From the NCBI GenBank assembly GCA_018067115.1, contig JAGPVI010000196.1, positions 1 to 7,618 of the forward strand: a DNA stretch of 7,618 nucleotides, written 5' to 3'. Below the pieces are notes generated by a model, which saw only the letters and a list, made by a program, of their open reading frames with translations, did not search any database and was not told the origin of the DNA. The DNA comes from Bizionia sp. (lineage in GTDB: Bacteria; Bacteroidota; Bacteroidia; Flavobacteriales; Flavobacteriaceae). The translations under genes and the position numbers were made by a program. Shown here piece after piece: positions 1 through 5,086 of the stretch (position 1 is the stretch's first letter; each line of letters begins with the position of its first letter).

Positions 1-498
1 CATAGGTAATTCATTTTTAAATTTTAAACGGGAAGCAGAAATTACTGTGCCAAAGGCCACTTGCATAATGAGGCGTAAATGTACATCTTTAAGCTTTTTC
101 TGTAAGATTCCAGAAAGCATAAAATTTCTGATGTTAATAAAGTGTTGCACGTTTTTTAGTCTAATTGCTGGAGTAATAATTGGGGGCACGGCAACGTGTT
201 CCATAAACTCAAAAGCTAACGGGTTTTCGGTAAAGTAATAAAACATATTTAACCAAATAGCCTCGTACTGTTTCTTGAAATCGTCATCTGGCATATTGGC
301 AATTAAAACAACGCCAAAATCTTGGCAAATCATTGAATAAATTTCCTCTATAATTTCGTTTTTATTATTAAAGTAATGATAGATAGTTCCTACAGCCACA
401 TTAGCCTCTTTAGCAACTTGAGACATTGGTGTAGCGTGTACCCCTTGAGCCACAACGAGTTCTAACATTGTAAGAATAATTCTCTGTTTCTTCTCCAT
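1..498 (-). CDS. TetR/AcrR-family transcriptional regulator, C-terminus cut by window edge
   Basis: Translation of the minus strand from the ATG at 498 stays open for 166 codons to the window edge. An in-frame TAA at 513-511 lies just upstream, so this is the first ATG. The N-terminus (MEKKQRIILTMLELVVAQGV, then TPMSQVAKEANVAVGTIYHY at residues 23-42) is a classic TetR DNA-binding domain: helix 1, then the helix-turn-helix with the VAxxAxVxxGTIYxYFxxK signature. Residues 50-166 would be the helical ligand-binding and dimerisation domain, which is too variable to name an effector. Family members are usually near 190-200 residues, so roughly 25-35 residues are missing. The gene is divergent from the isoprenoid operon, but 234 bases separate the two starts and nothing proves it controls that operon. 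Autoregulation is plausible because an inverted repeat overlaps its probable promoter. Confidence 0.93.
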   Translation of the reverse strand, partial: MEKKQRIILTMLELVVAQGVHATPMSQVAKEANVAVGTIYHYFNNKNEIIEEIYSMICQDFGVVLIANMPDDDFKKQYEAIWLNMFYYFTENPLAFEFMEHVAVPPIITPAIRLKNVQHFINIRNFMLSGILQKKLKDVHLRLIMQVAFGTVISASRLKFKNELPM

Positions 499-513
499 TA
501 ATGTGTATTTTTA

Positions 514-521
514 AAAAAGTA
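514..521 (-). promoter_or_regulatory. Possible -7 box (TACTTTTT) of the TetR gene
   Basis: Read on the minus strand this is TACTTTTT, one mismatch from the Bacteroidota -7 consensus TAnnTTTG. Its 3' end is 16 bases upstream of the TetR ATG, the same offset as for the two well-matched boxes in this window. It touches the left arm of the inverted repeat at 520-568. No convincing -33 TTG was found. Confidence 0.35.
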
Positions 522-568
522 ACTAGTAAAGAGGGGCGAGTCTTAAGGAGGGACTCGTAAACTAGTTA
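520..568. repeat. Nested inverted repeat (possible operator or RNA hairpin) near the TetR start
   Basis: The outer arms TAACTAGT (520-527) and ACTAGTTA (561-568) are perfect 8-base complements. Inside them CGAGTC (537-542) and GACTCG (552-557) form a second perfect 6-base pair of arms around a 9-base loop. The internal loop is asymmetric: nine bases on the left, three on the right. Each outer arm contains the palindrome ACTAGT. No T-run follows on either strand, so it does not look like a terminator. The left arm overlaps the probable TetR promoter, which suits an autoregulatory operator, but this is inference. Confidence 0.5.
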
Positions 569-709
569 GCAGACTATTTGTTATCAATTTTAAGGTGCTT
601 GAACAGCGAATGTGAGAATAGTATAATCAATAAACTATTGTGAACCACAAGGCTAAGACGACCTTTCTTATTTAGGCAATGTACTAAAATATTAGATAGA
701 ATTAAAAAC
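569..709. other. Remainder of the divergent intergenic region, no gene seen
   Basis: I see no convincing open frame here. Two weak inverted repeats are present: AATAGT (617-622) with ACTATT (634-639), and TTGTG (638-642) with CACAA (646-650) around a 3-base loop. They overlap by two bases, so they could form alternative structures or be chance. They lie 60-95 bases upstream of the mvaD promoter, where an activator or repressor could bind, but no known motif is recognised. Confidence 0.4.
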
Positions 710-717
710 TATATTTG
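710..717 (+). promoter_or_regulatory. Bacteroidota-type -7 promoter box (TATATTTG) of the isoprenoid operon
   Basis: TATATTTG is a perfect match to the Bacteroidota housekeeping sigma -7 consensus TAnnTTTG, followed by CA as is common in Flavobacteriia. Its last base is 16 bases before the mvaD ATG at 733, which predicts a very short 5' leader of about ten bases. No clear TTG is visible in the -33 region; TTA at 692-694 is the nearest candidate. Confidence 0.75.
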
Positions 718-732
718 CAAAAACTTTTTTTA

Positions 733-1815
733 ATGACAGAATCAAATTTTATTCCCAATTATAATCTAACCCTCTTAAAGGATGGTAAGGTGTCTTGGGC
801 ATCGCCAAGTAATATTGCGTTAGTAAAATATTGGGGTAAAAAGGAAAATCAAATCCCAGAAAACCCGTCTATTAGTTTCACGTTGGACGCTTGTAAAACA
901 GAGACAGAACTTGTTTTTGAAGCACGACAAAATACTGAAGATTCGTTTTCTTTCGATGTTTTTTTTGAGGGAGAAAAAAATGAAGCGTTTAAGCCAAAAA
1001 TAGAAACGTTTTTTAAGCGTATTCAAAAGTATCTTCCATTCTTAAAACAGTATCATTTTACAATTAATACAGCCAATACTTTTCCGCATAGTTCAGGTAT
1101 TGCCTCTTCAGCCTCTGGAATGAGTGCGCTTGCTTTATGCCTAATGAGTATTGAAAAACAACTTAATCCAGAAATTACAACGGCGTATTTTAATAAAAAA
1201 GCTTCTTTTTTAGCGCGTTTAGGTTCTGGTAGTGCCTGCCGAAGTATAGAAGGTGATTTGGTGGTTTGGGGACAACATAATGATATTGAAGAAAGTTCAG
1301 ACCTTTATGGTGTAAAATTTACAAGTGAAGTGCATCCTGTTTTTAAAAATTATAACGATACTATTTTACTAGTCGATAAAGGCGAAAAGCAAGTAAGCAG
1401 TACTGTTGGTCATAACTTAATGTACAATCACCCGTATGCTCAAAACCGTTTTAAGCAAGCGGTAGAGAATATTACGGCAATGAAAACTATTTTAAAATCT
1501 GGAGATTTAAAGGGGTTTATAGCCTTGTTAGAAAGTGAGGCTTTAACCTTGCATGCAATGATGATGACTAGTATGCCTTACTTCATTTTAATGAAACCCA
1601 ATACTTTGGAAATTATTAATAAAATTTGGGAGTTTAGAGCGCAAACAGGCTTGCATATAGGTTTTACTCTGGATGCCGGTGCAAATGTGCATGTGCTATT
1701 TCCAGACGATGAAGCCGATAAAATTAATGATTTCATTAACAAAGAGTTAGTTGCATATTGCCAAAACGGTCACTATATTTGCGACAAAATAGGATTTGGC
1801 GCAAAACAATTGTAA
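733..1815 (+). CDS. mvaD: Diphosphomevalonate (mevalonate pyrophosphate) decarboxylase
   Basis: This is a 360-residue GHMP-superfamily enzyme. It uses ATP to phosphorylate and decarboxylate mevalonate-5-diphosphate to isopentenyl diphosphate in the cytosol. Family motifs appear in order: ASPSNIALVKYWGKK (residues 23-37), with the conserved KYWGK of these decarboxylases; the glycine/serine-rich ATP loop PHSSGIASSASG (118-129); GSGSACRS (164-171), whose Arg170 matches the substrate-binding arginine; and FTLDAGAN (311-318), whose Asp314 matches the catalytic aspartate. Length fits the family. I chose ATG 733 because the in-frame TTG at 715 lies inside the promoter -7 box and could not be transcribed from it. 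It is the first gene of a three-gene operon, with 28 bases to the next gene. No truncation or missing key residue was seen. Confidence 0.95.
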   Translation: MTESNFIPNYNLTLLKDGKVSWASPSNIALVKYWGKKENQIPENPSISFTLDACKTETELVFEARQNTEDSFSFDVFFEGEKNEAFKPKIETFFKRIQKYLPFLKQYHFTINTANTFPHSSGIASSASGMSALALCLMSIEKQLNPEITTAYFNKKASFLARLGSGSACRSIEGDLVVWGQHNDIEESSDLYGVKFTSEVHPVFKNYNDTILLVDKGEKQVSSTVGHNLMYNHPYAQNRFKQAVENITAMKTILKSGDLKGFIALLESEALTLHAMMMTSMPYFILMKPNTLEIINKIWEFRAQTGLHIGFTLDAGANVHVLFPDDEADKINDFINKELVAYCQNGHYICDKIGFGAKQL

Positions 1816-1843
1816 ATTTATATACCAAATCTTTTATTAGCAT

Positions 1844-2773
1844 ATGAAAGGACCACTTTTTTACTCAAAAATCCTTCTTTTCGGAGAGTACGGAATTATT
1901 AAAGATTCTAAAGGATTGTCTATACCCTATAATTTTTACAATGGTGCATTAAAAACAGATCGTAATACGTCTGAAGTTGCTGTACTTTCTAATAAAAATT
2001 TGAAGCGTTTTACAAGCTATCTTGAGACTTTAGATCCCGAATTAGTGGTTTTCGAAATCGACTCATTAAAAAGTGATGTTGAAGCAGGAATGTATTTCGA
2101 TTCCTCTATTCCGCAAGGGTATGGTGTAGGTAGTAGTGGTGCACTTGTGGCCGCTATTTACGATAAATATGCAGTTAAAAAAATTACGGTTCTAGAAAAT
2201 TTAACGCGTGAAAAATTATTGGTTTTAAAATCTATATTTTCTGAAATGGAATCTTTTTTCCACGGAAAATCTTCAGGTTTAGACCCTCTTAATAGTTACT
2301 TAAGTTTGCCTATTCTTATCAACTCTCAAGATAATATTGAAGCAACAGGAATTCCTACACAAAGCACCTCTGGTAAAGGCGCTGTGTTTTTAATAGATAG
2401 TGGTGTTATTGGTGAAACAGCCCCTATGGTTAGTATTTTCATGGAAAACATGAAACAGGAAGGATTTCGTAATATGCTAAAAAATCAATTTATAAAACAC
2501 ACAGATGCGTGTGTTGACGATTTTTTAAAGGGCGATATCAAGTCTCTTTTTTCTAATACAAAACAGCTGTCTAAAGTAGTTTTAAATCATTTTAAACCTA
2601 TGATTCCGAAGCAATTTCATGAACTTTGGAAAAATGGATTAGACACCAACGACTATTATTTAAAACTGTGCGGTTCTGGTGGTGGCGGTTATATTTTAGG
2701 ATTTACTGAAGACATTCAGAAAGCGAAAAACGCACTTAAAGACTACAAGTTAGAAGTGGTTTATAACTTCTAA
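1844..2773 (+). CDS. mvk: Mevalonate kinase-type GHMP kinase
   Basis: This 309-residue GHMP kinase probably phosphorylates mevalonate at the 5-hydroxyl with ATP. Motif 1 is SKILLFGEYGIIK (residues 8-20), the mevalonate kinase KxxLFGEH element with Tyr in place of the usual His. The ATP loop is IPQGYGVGSSGAL (89-101). HGKSSGLDPLNSYL (140-153) matches the HGxxSGxDxxxS signature of mevalonate kinases, with Asp147 as the predicted catalytic base and Glu136 as the likely metal ligand. Motif 3 is KLCGSGGGGYIL (274-285). The SGxD signature favours mevalonate over phosphomevalonate kinase, though the divergent sequence leaves substrate choice open. Only nine bases separate it from the downstream prenyltransferase gene, so co-transcription with mvaD is very likely. 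Phosphomevalonate kinase is absent from the window. Confidence 0.85.
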   Translation: MKGPLFYSKILLFGEYGIIKDSKGLSIPYNFYNGALKTDRNTSEVAVLSNKNLKRFTSYLETLDPELVVFEIDSLKSDVEAGMYFDSSIPQGYGVGSSGALVAAIYDKYAVKKITVLENLTREKLLVLKSIFSEMESFFHGKSSGLDPLNSYLSLPILINSQDNIEATGIPTQSTSGKGAVFLIDSGVIGETAPMVSIFMENMKQEGFRNMLKNQFIKHTDACVDDFLKGDIKSLFSNTKQLSKVVLNHFKPMIPKQFHELWKNGLDTNDYYLKLCGSGGGGYILGFTEDIQKAKNALKDYKLEVVYNF

Positions 2774-2782
2774 ATTTAGTAT

Positions 2783-3688
2783 ATGTTTTCTCGTAAACAG
2801 AAACACATTCTAATTAAGTTTTTTAGCCTTTTTTCTATTGTTCGTGGTTACAATATTTTAGTTGTCGTCTTAGCCCAATACTTAGCGTCTGTGTATATTT
2901 TTGCACACGATAAACCAGTAAAAACTGTTCTATTCGATATTAACTTATTAATGTTAGTACTAGCGTCTTCTGCTGTCATTGCGGGAGGATACATTATTAA
3001 TAATTTCTACGATTCTGAAAAAGATTTAATCAATAAGCCTAACAAAACAATGTTAGATAAATTGGTAAGTCAAAATACTAAGCTTTCCTTTTATTTTGTG
3101 CTTAACTTCTCAGCCATTATTATGGCGAGTTATGTGTCTTTTAGGGCTGTTCTGTTTTTTTCTATTTATATTTTTGCCATTTGGTTCTATTCTCATAAAC
3201 TTAAAAAGAAGCCTGTAATTGGTAATCTTACATCAGCAATTTTAACCATAACTCCTTTTTTCGCCGTGTTTACCTATTATAAAAATTTCGATACCGTTAT
3301 TTTTGTTCACGCTACATTTCTGTTTTTAATTATTGTTATTCGAGAAATTACCAAGGATCTAGAGAATATAAAAGGCGATCTGGCTCTAGGGTATCATACT
3401 GTTCCTGTTAAATATGGAGAAGAAACAGCCAAGAAAATTATAAGTTTATTAGTGTTCATTACGCTATTTCCAGGGTATTTATTGGTTTATAAATTTGAAG
3501 TCGGCTATATGTATTTTTACTTTAACACCTGTATATTTTTACTTATTGTATTTCTTGTGCTGCTATGGAAATCTCAAAACAAGAAGCATTATGTAGTGCT
3601 TCATAATCTTTTAAAGCTAATAATTGTTGCAGGCGTTTTTAGTATTCTATTAATTGACGTAGATTTAGTTATAAATAGGCTGTTTTAA
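2783..3688 (+). CDS. UbiA-family prenyltransferase, geranylgeranylglycerol-phosphate geranylgeranyltransferase type
   Basis: This 301-residue polytopic membrane protein has about eight to nine hydrophobic segments, roughly residues 25-40, 53-72, 103-136, 150-165, 172-187, 217-236, 243-262 and 274-296. Both UbiA aspartate-rich motifs are present: NNFYDSEKDLINKP (73-86, giving N73-D77-D81) and REITKDLENIKGD (187-199, with D192, E194 and D199). These bind the Mg-diphosphate of a polyprenyl donor. The family transfers prenyl chains to an aromatic or glyceryl acceptor at the membrane. Flavobacterial relatives are annotated as geranylgeranylglycerol-phosphate geranylgeranyltransferase by similarity to archaeal lipid enzymes. 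The acceptor cannot be read from sequence; a quinone or tetrapyrrole prenyltransferase remains possible. The position directly after two mevalonate genes fits a consumer of prenyl diphosphates. Confidence 0.85.
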   Translation: MFSRKQKHILIKFFSLFSIVRGYNILVVVLAQYLASVYIFAHDKPVKTVLFDINLLMLVLASSAVIAGGYIINNFYDSEKDLINKPNKTMLDKLVSQNTKLSFYFVLNFSAIIMASYVSFRAVLFFSIYIFAIWFYSHKLKKKPVIGNLTSAILTITPFFAVFTYYKNFDTVIFVHATFLFLIIVIREITKDLENIKGDLALGYHTVPVKYGEETAKKIISLLVFITLFPGYLLVYKFEVGYMYFYFNTCIFLLIVFLVLLWKSQNKKHYVVLHNLLKLIIVAGVFSILLIDVDLVINRLF

Positions 3689-3691
3689 AAA

Positions 3692-3710
3692 AACAGATCT
3701 TAAATCTGTT
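3692..3710. repeat. Short inverted repeat between the prenyltransferase and pseudouridine synthase genes
   Basis: AACAGAT (3692-3698) and ATCTGTT (3704-3710) are perfect 7-base arms around CTTAA. On the plus strand no T-run follows, so it is a poor intrinsic terminator for the isoprenoid operon. On the minus strand a T-run follows, but no minus gene is seen to end here. It lies 18 bases upstream of the next -7 box, where the -33 element would sit, so it could be a regulator site or a weak transcript-end hairpin. Confidence 0.35.
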
Positions 3711-3727
3711 ATCATAATTATTAAATA

Positions 3728-3735
3728 TATCTTTG
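3728..3735 (+). promoter_or_regulatory. Bacteroidota-type -7 promoter box (TATCTTTG) of the pseudouridine synthase gene
   Basis: TATCTTTG matches TAnnTTTG perfectly and is followed by CA. It ends 16 bases before the ATG at 3751, the same spacing as at mvaD, predicting a leader of about ten bases. No clear -33 TTG; TTA at 3709-3711 is the nearest candidate. This suggests the gene has its own promoter, although read-through from the isoprenoid operon is possible. Confidence 0.75.
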
Positions 3736-3750
3736 CAAAAAAAATACACG

Positions 3751-4647
3751 ATGAGTAAACAAGGTGGAAATGGTAAAGGAAAGACTTCAGGTCGAGGAAG
3801 TAATACGAGTAAATCTAAAAGTTTTACAAGAGGAAACGCCCCTTTAAATAAGAAAGCATCGACTAAATCTGGAGCAAAACCAGGCGCTAAGCCAACGCAT
3901 AAAGCGGCAGAAAAAGCACCAGCTAAAAAAGCATCTAATCCAAATGAAATTAGATTAAATAAATACATTGCTAACTCAGGTATATGTTCGCGTCGTGAGG
4001 CTGATATGCATATTTCTACTGGGCTGGTTTCTGTAAACGGTAAAGTGGTTATTGAAATGGGGTATAAAGTGCAATTGGACGACGAAGTACGTTACGATGG
4101 TGCGCGTATAAATCCAGAGCAAAAAGCTTACGTTTTACTTAATAAACCTAAAGGTTTTGCAACTACTGTTAGTGAAAATAAAGGGCGTACGGTTATGGAT
4201 TTAGTAGCCAATGCAACCTCTTCTCGTATTAAGCCTATTGGCCGTTTAGGAAGAAACTCTACAGGTTTGTTATTATTTACTAACGACGATGTTGTAATGA
4301 GTCGTTTTACAAATTCTAATAAAGGAGTAGAACGTTTATTTCAAGTGGAATTAGATAAGCCTTTAAAATTAGACGATCTTAAAAAAATAAGAGAAGGGTT
4401 TAAAGTAGAAGGGAAATTAGTAAAGGTTGAAGAAGTAGATTATGTAGACAATAAAAATAAAAACGAGATTGGTATAAAAATTAAAAACACAGGAAATATT
4501 ATTTTACATACTATTTTTGAAAGTTTAAAATACGAGATTGTGAGAATAGATTGTGTACAAATTGCTCACTTAACAAAAAAAGATATTCCTAGAGGGCACT
4601 GGAAACACTTAACAATTCAGGAAATAAACACATTAAAAATGATGTAA
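3751..4647 (+). CDS. S4-domain RsuA/RluB-family pseudouridine synthase homologue, active site apparently degenerate
   Basis: This is a 298-residue protein. Residues 1-62 are a disordered basic tail with 16 Lys/Arg and one acidic residue. An S4 RNA-binding domain follows (about 67-122, IRLNKYIANSGICSRREAD), then the pseudouridine synthase fold from YVLLNKPKGFATT (127-139) to DIPRGHWKHLT (278-288). The family isomerises uridines in rRNA. Here the signature GRLDxxTxGLLLxTND reads GRLGRNSTGLLLFTND (164-179): Gly167 replaces the nucleophilic aspartate. The usual KxYxV tyrosine is Phe197 (RLFQVEL), and the usual VRR basic site near the C-terminus reads LHT (252-254). The frame is intact and the rest of the fold is well conserved, so decay or a frameshift is unlikely. 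It may be an RNA-binding pseudoenzyme or a lineage-specific variant. I chose ATG 3751 because the in-frame TTG at 3733 lies in the -7 box. Confidence 0.88.
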   Translation: MSKQGGNGKGKTSGRGSNTSKSKSFTRGNAPLNKKASTKSGAKPGAKPTHKAAEKAPAKKASNPNEIRLNKYIANSGICSRREADMHISTGLVSVNGKVVIEMGYKVQLDDEVRYDGARINPEQKAYVLLNKPKGFATTVSENKGRTVMDLVANATSSRIKPIGRLGRNSTGLLLFTNDDVVMSRFTNSNKGVERLFQVELDKPLKLDDLKKIREGFKVEGKLVKVEEVDYVDNKNKNEIGIKIKNTGNIILHTIFESLKYEIVRIDCVQIAHLTKKDIPRGHWKHLTIQEINTLKMM

Positions 4648-4668
4648 TTCTCCTGCACAATAAATTAT

Positions 4669-4699
4669 AAAGCCACAACATTATGTTGTGGCTTTTTTT
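4669..4699 (+). terminator. Strong rho-independent terminator after the pseudouridine synthase gene
   Basis: Arms AGCCACAACA (4671-4680) and TGTTGTGGCT (4684-4693) pair perfectly around TTA, and AA/TT at the base extends the stem to 12 pairs. A run of seven T (4693-4699) follows. It begins 21 bases after the TAA stop and separates this gene from the polyamine operon. Confidence 0.93.
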
Positions 4700-4751
4700 G
4701 TGCTAAAATGTTATTTTAAGGTGTTGATTGATAAAAGATTAGGGTTAATTA

Positions 4752-4797
4752 TTTTTTTCGAAAAAAAATATGAAAAAAAGTTTTTTTTTGAAAAAAA
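4752..4797. other. Helix-phased A/T tracts, probably curved DNA
   Basis: Five homopolymer runs lie almost back to back: T7 (4752-4758), A8 (4761-4768), A7 (4773-4779), T9 (4781-4789) and A7 (4791-4797). Their centres are about 9 to 11.5 bases apart, close to one helical turn, the arrangement known to give intrinsic curvature. The first pair forms a 16-base palindrome around CG (4752-4767). The block ends five bases before a possible -7 box, so an upstream-activating role is plausible but inferred. Confidence 0.55.
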
Positions 4798-4802
4798 TGT
4801 AT

Positions 4803-4810
4803 TTCATTTG
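4803..4810 (+). promoter_or_regulatory. Possible -7 box (TTCATTTG) for the polyamine operon
   Basis: TTCATTTG matches five of the six fixed positions of TAnnTTTG and is followed by CA, like the other two promoters. It is the best match I found between the terminator and speA. If real, the speA transcript has a leader of about 270 bases containing the small open frame. A poorer alternative, TATAATTC at 5043-5050, lies closer to speA. Confidence 0.4.
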
Positions 4811-4831
4811 CATTGCATTTAGCTGAACAAA

Positions 4832-5002
4832 TTGAATCGTGTTTCTGTGTTCGGGCTTTTGAAAATTAGGAAGTCATATTCAAAAGCAGCTTATCGTTTA
4901 AGCAACCGAATTTTAAAGCTAACTTCCGAGTTTACTACTATTGTTGCTAGCCAGCACAACTACGGCTTTGTACCTACTACCGAAAGTCAAATTCAAATTT
5001 GA
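4832..5002 (+). CDS. Candidate 56-residue small protein or leader peptide upstream of the polyamine operon
   Basis: A frame starting at TTG 4832 runs 56 codons to TGA at 5000-5002; an in-frame TAG at 4820-4822 caps it upstream, with CTG 4823 as another possible start. No ATG is available. The product begins (M/L)NRVSVFGLLKIRKSY and ends VPTTESQIQI; its first half is strongly basic (8 Lys/Arg in the first 33 residues) and there is no signal peptide or obvious membrane segment. I recognise no family. An open stretch this long in AT-rich noncoding DNA is unusual but could be chance. It begins 22 bases after a possible -7 box and ends 84 bases before speA, a position where a regulatory leader peptide for polyamine genes would sit. 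The non-ATG start lowers confidence. Confidence 0.42.
   Translation: MNRVSVFGLLKIRKSYSKAAYRLSNRILKLTSEFTTIVASQHNYGFVPTTESQIQI
4987..5002. repeat. Short palindrome at the end of the small open frame
   Basis: TCAAATT (4987-4993) and AATTTGA (4996-5002) are perfect 7-base inverted arms separated by CA. The 2-base gap is too tight for a full RNA hairpin but suits a dimeric protein-binding site. It overlaps the TGA of the small open frame. In AT-rich DNA such a palindrome may be chance. Confidence 0.3.
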
Positions 5003-5086
5003 TTACATTCTCCTTTTAAATGAAGCCTTAGTTTCATACTTTTATAATTCACATTTCAAATAATTCAAAAATTTTAAACAAAATTA
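5003..5086 (+). other. Untranslated leader before speA
   Basis: These 84 AT-rich bases hold no open frame I can support and no Shine-Dalgarno sequence before the speA ATG; the start is preceded by AAACAAAATTA, typical of A-rich Bacteroidota start regions. An imperfect pair ATGAAG (5020-5025) and TTTCAT (5032-5037) could form a weak hairpin. The rest of the 387-base gap from 4700 is described in the terminator, A-tract, promoter and small-frame entries; I see nothing in 4700-4751. Confidence 0.4.

Noticed and set aside
47..238. Plus-strand open frame of 63 codons
   Set aside because: It is antisense to the well-supported TetR gene and has no recognisable domain.
545..551. AAGGAGG, a perfect Shine-Dalgarno match, in the loop of the inverted repeat
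   Set aside because: No start codon with an open frame follows at ribosome-binding distance, and Flavobacteriia rarely use Shine-Dalgarno sequences.
820..1026. Minus-strand open frame of 68 codons
   Set aside because: Antisense shadow of mvaD; composition is low complexity (Phe, Lys, Arg) with no family signal.
3692..3710. Intrinsic terminator for the isoprenoid operon
   Set aside because: The stem is only 7 bases, AT-rich, and lacks a following T-run on the plus strand; kept only as an inverted repeat.
3669..3968. Minus-strand open frame of 99 codons
   Set aside because: It lies opposite the Lys/Ala/Gly-rich tail of the pseudouridine synthase homologue, whose low-complexity codons produce an artificial hydrophobic antisense frame.
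4240..4260. Frameshift or sequencing error explaining the lost catalytic Asp
   Set aside because: The frame and motif are intact on both sides, and GGA is two substitutions from GAT or GAC.
4797..4826. Nine-residue ATG frame before the small open frame
   Set aside because: Its start lies upstream of the likely transcription start and it overlaps the possible -7 box.
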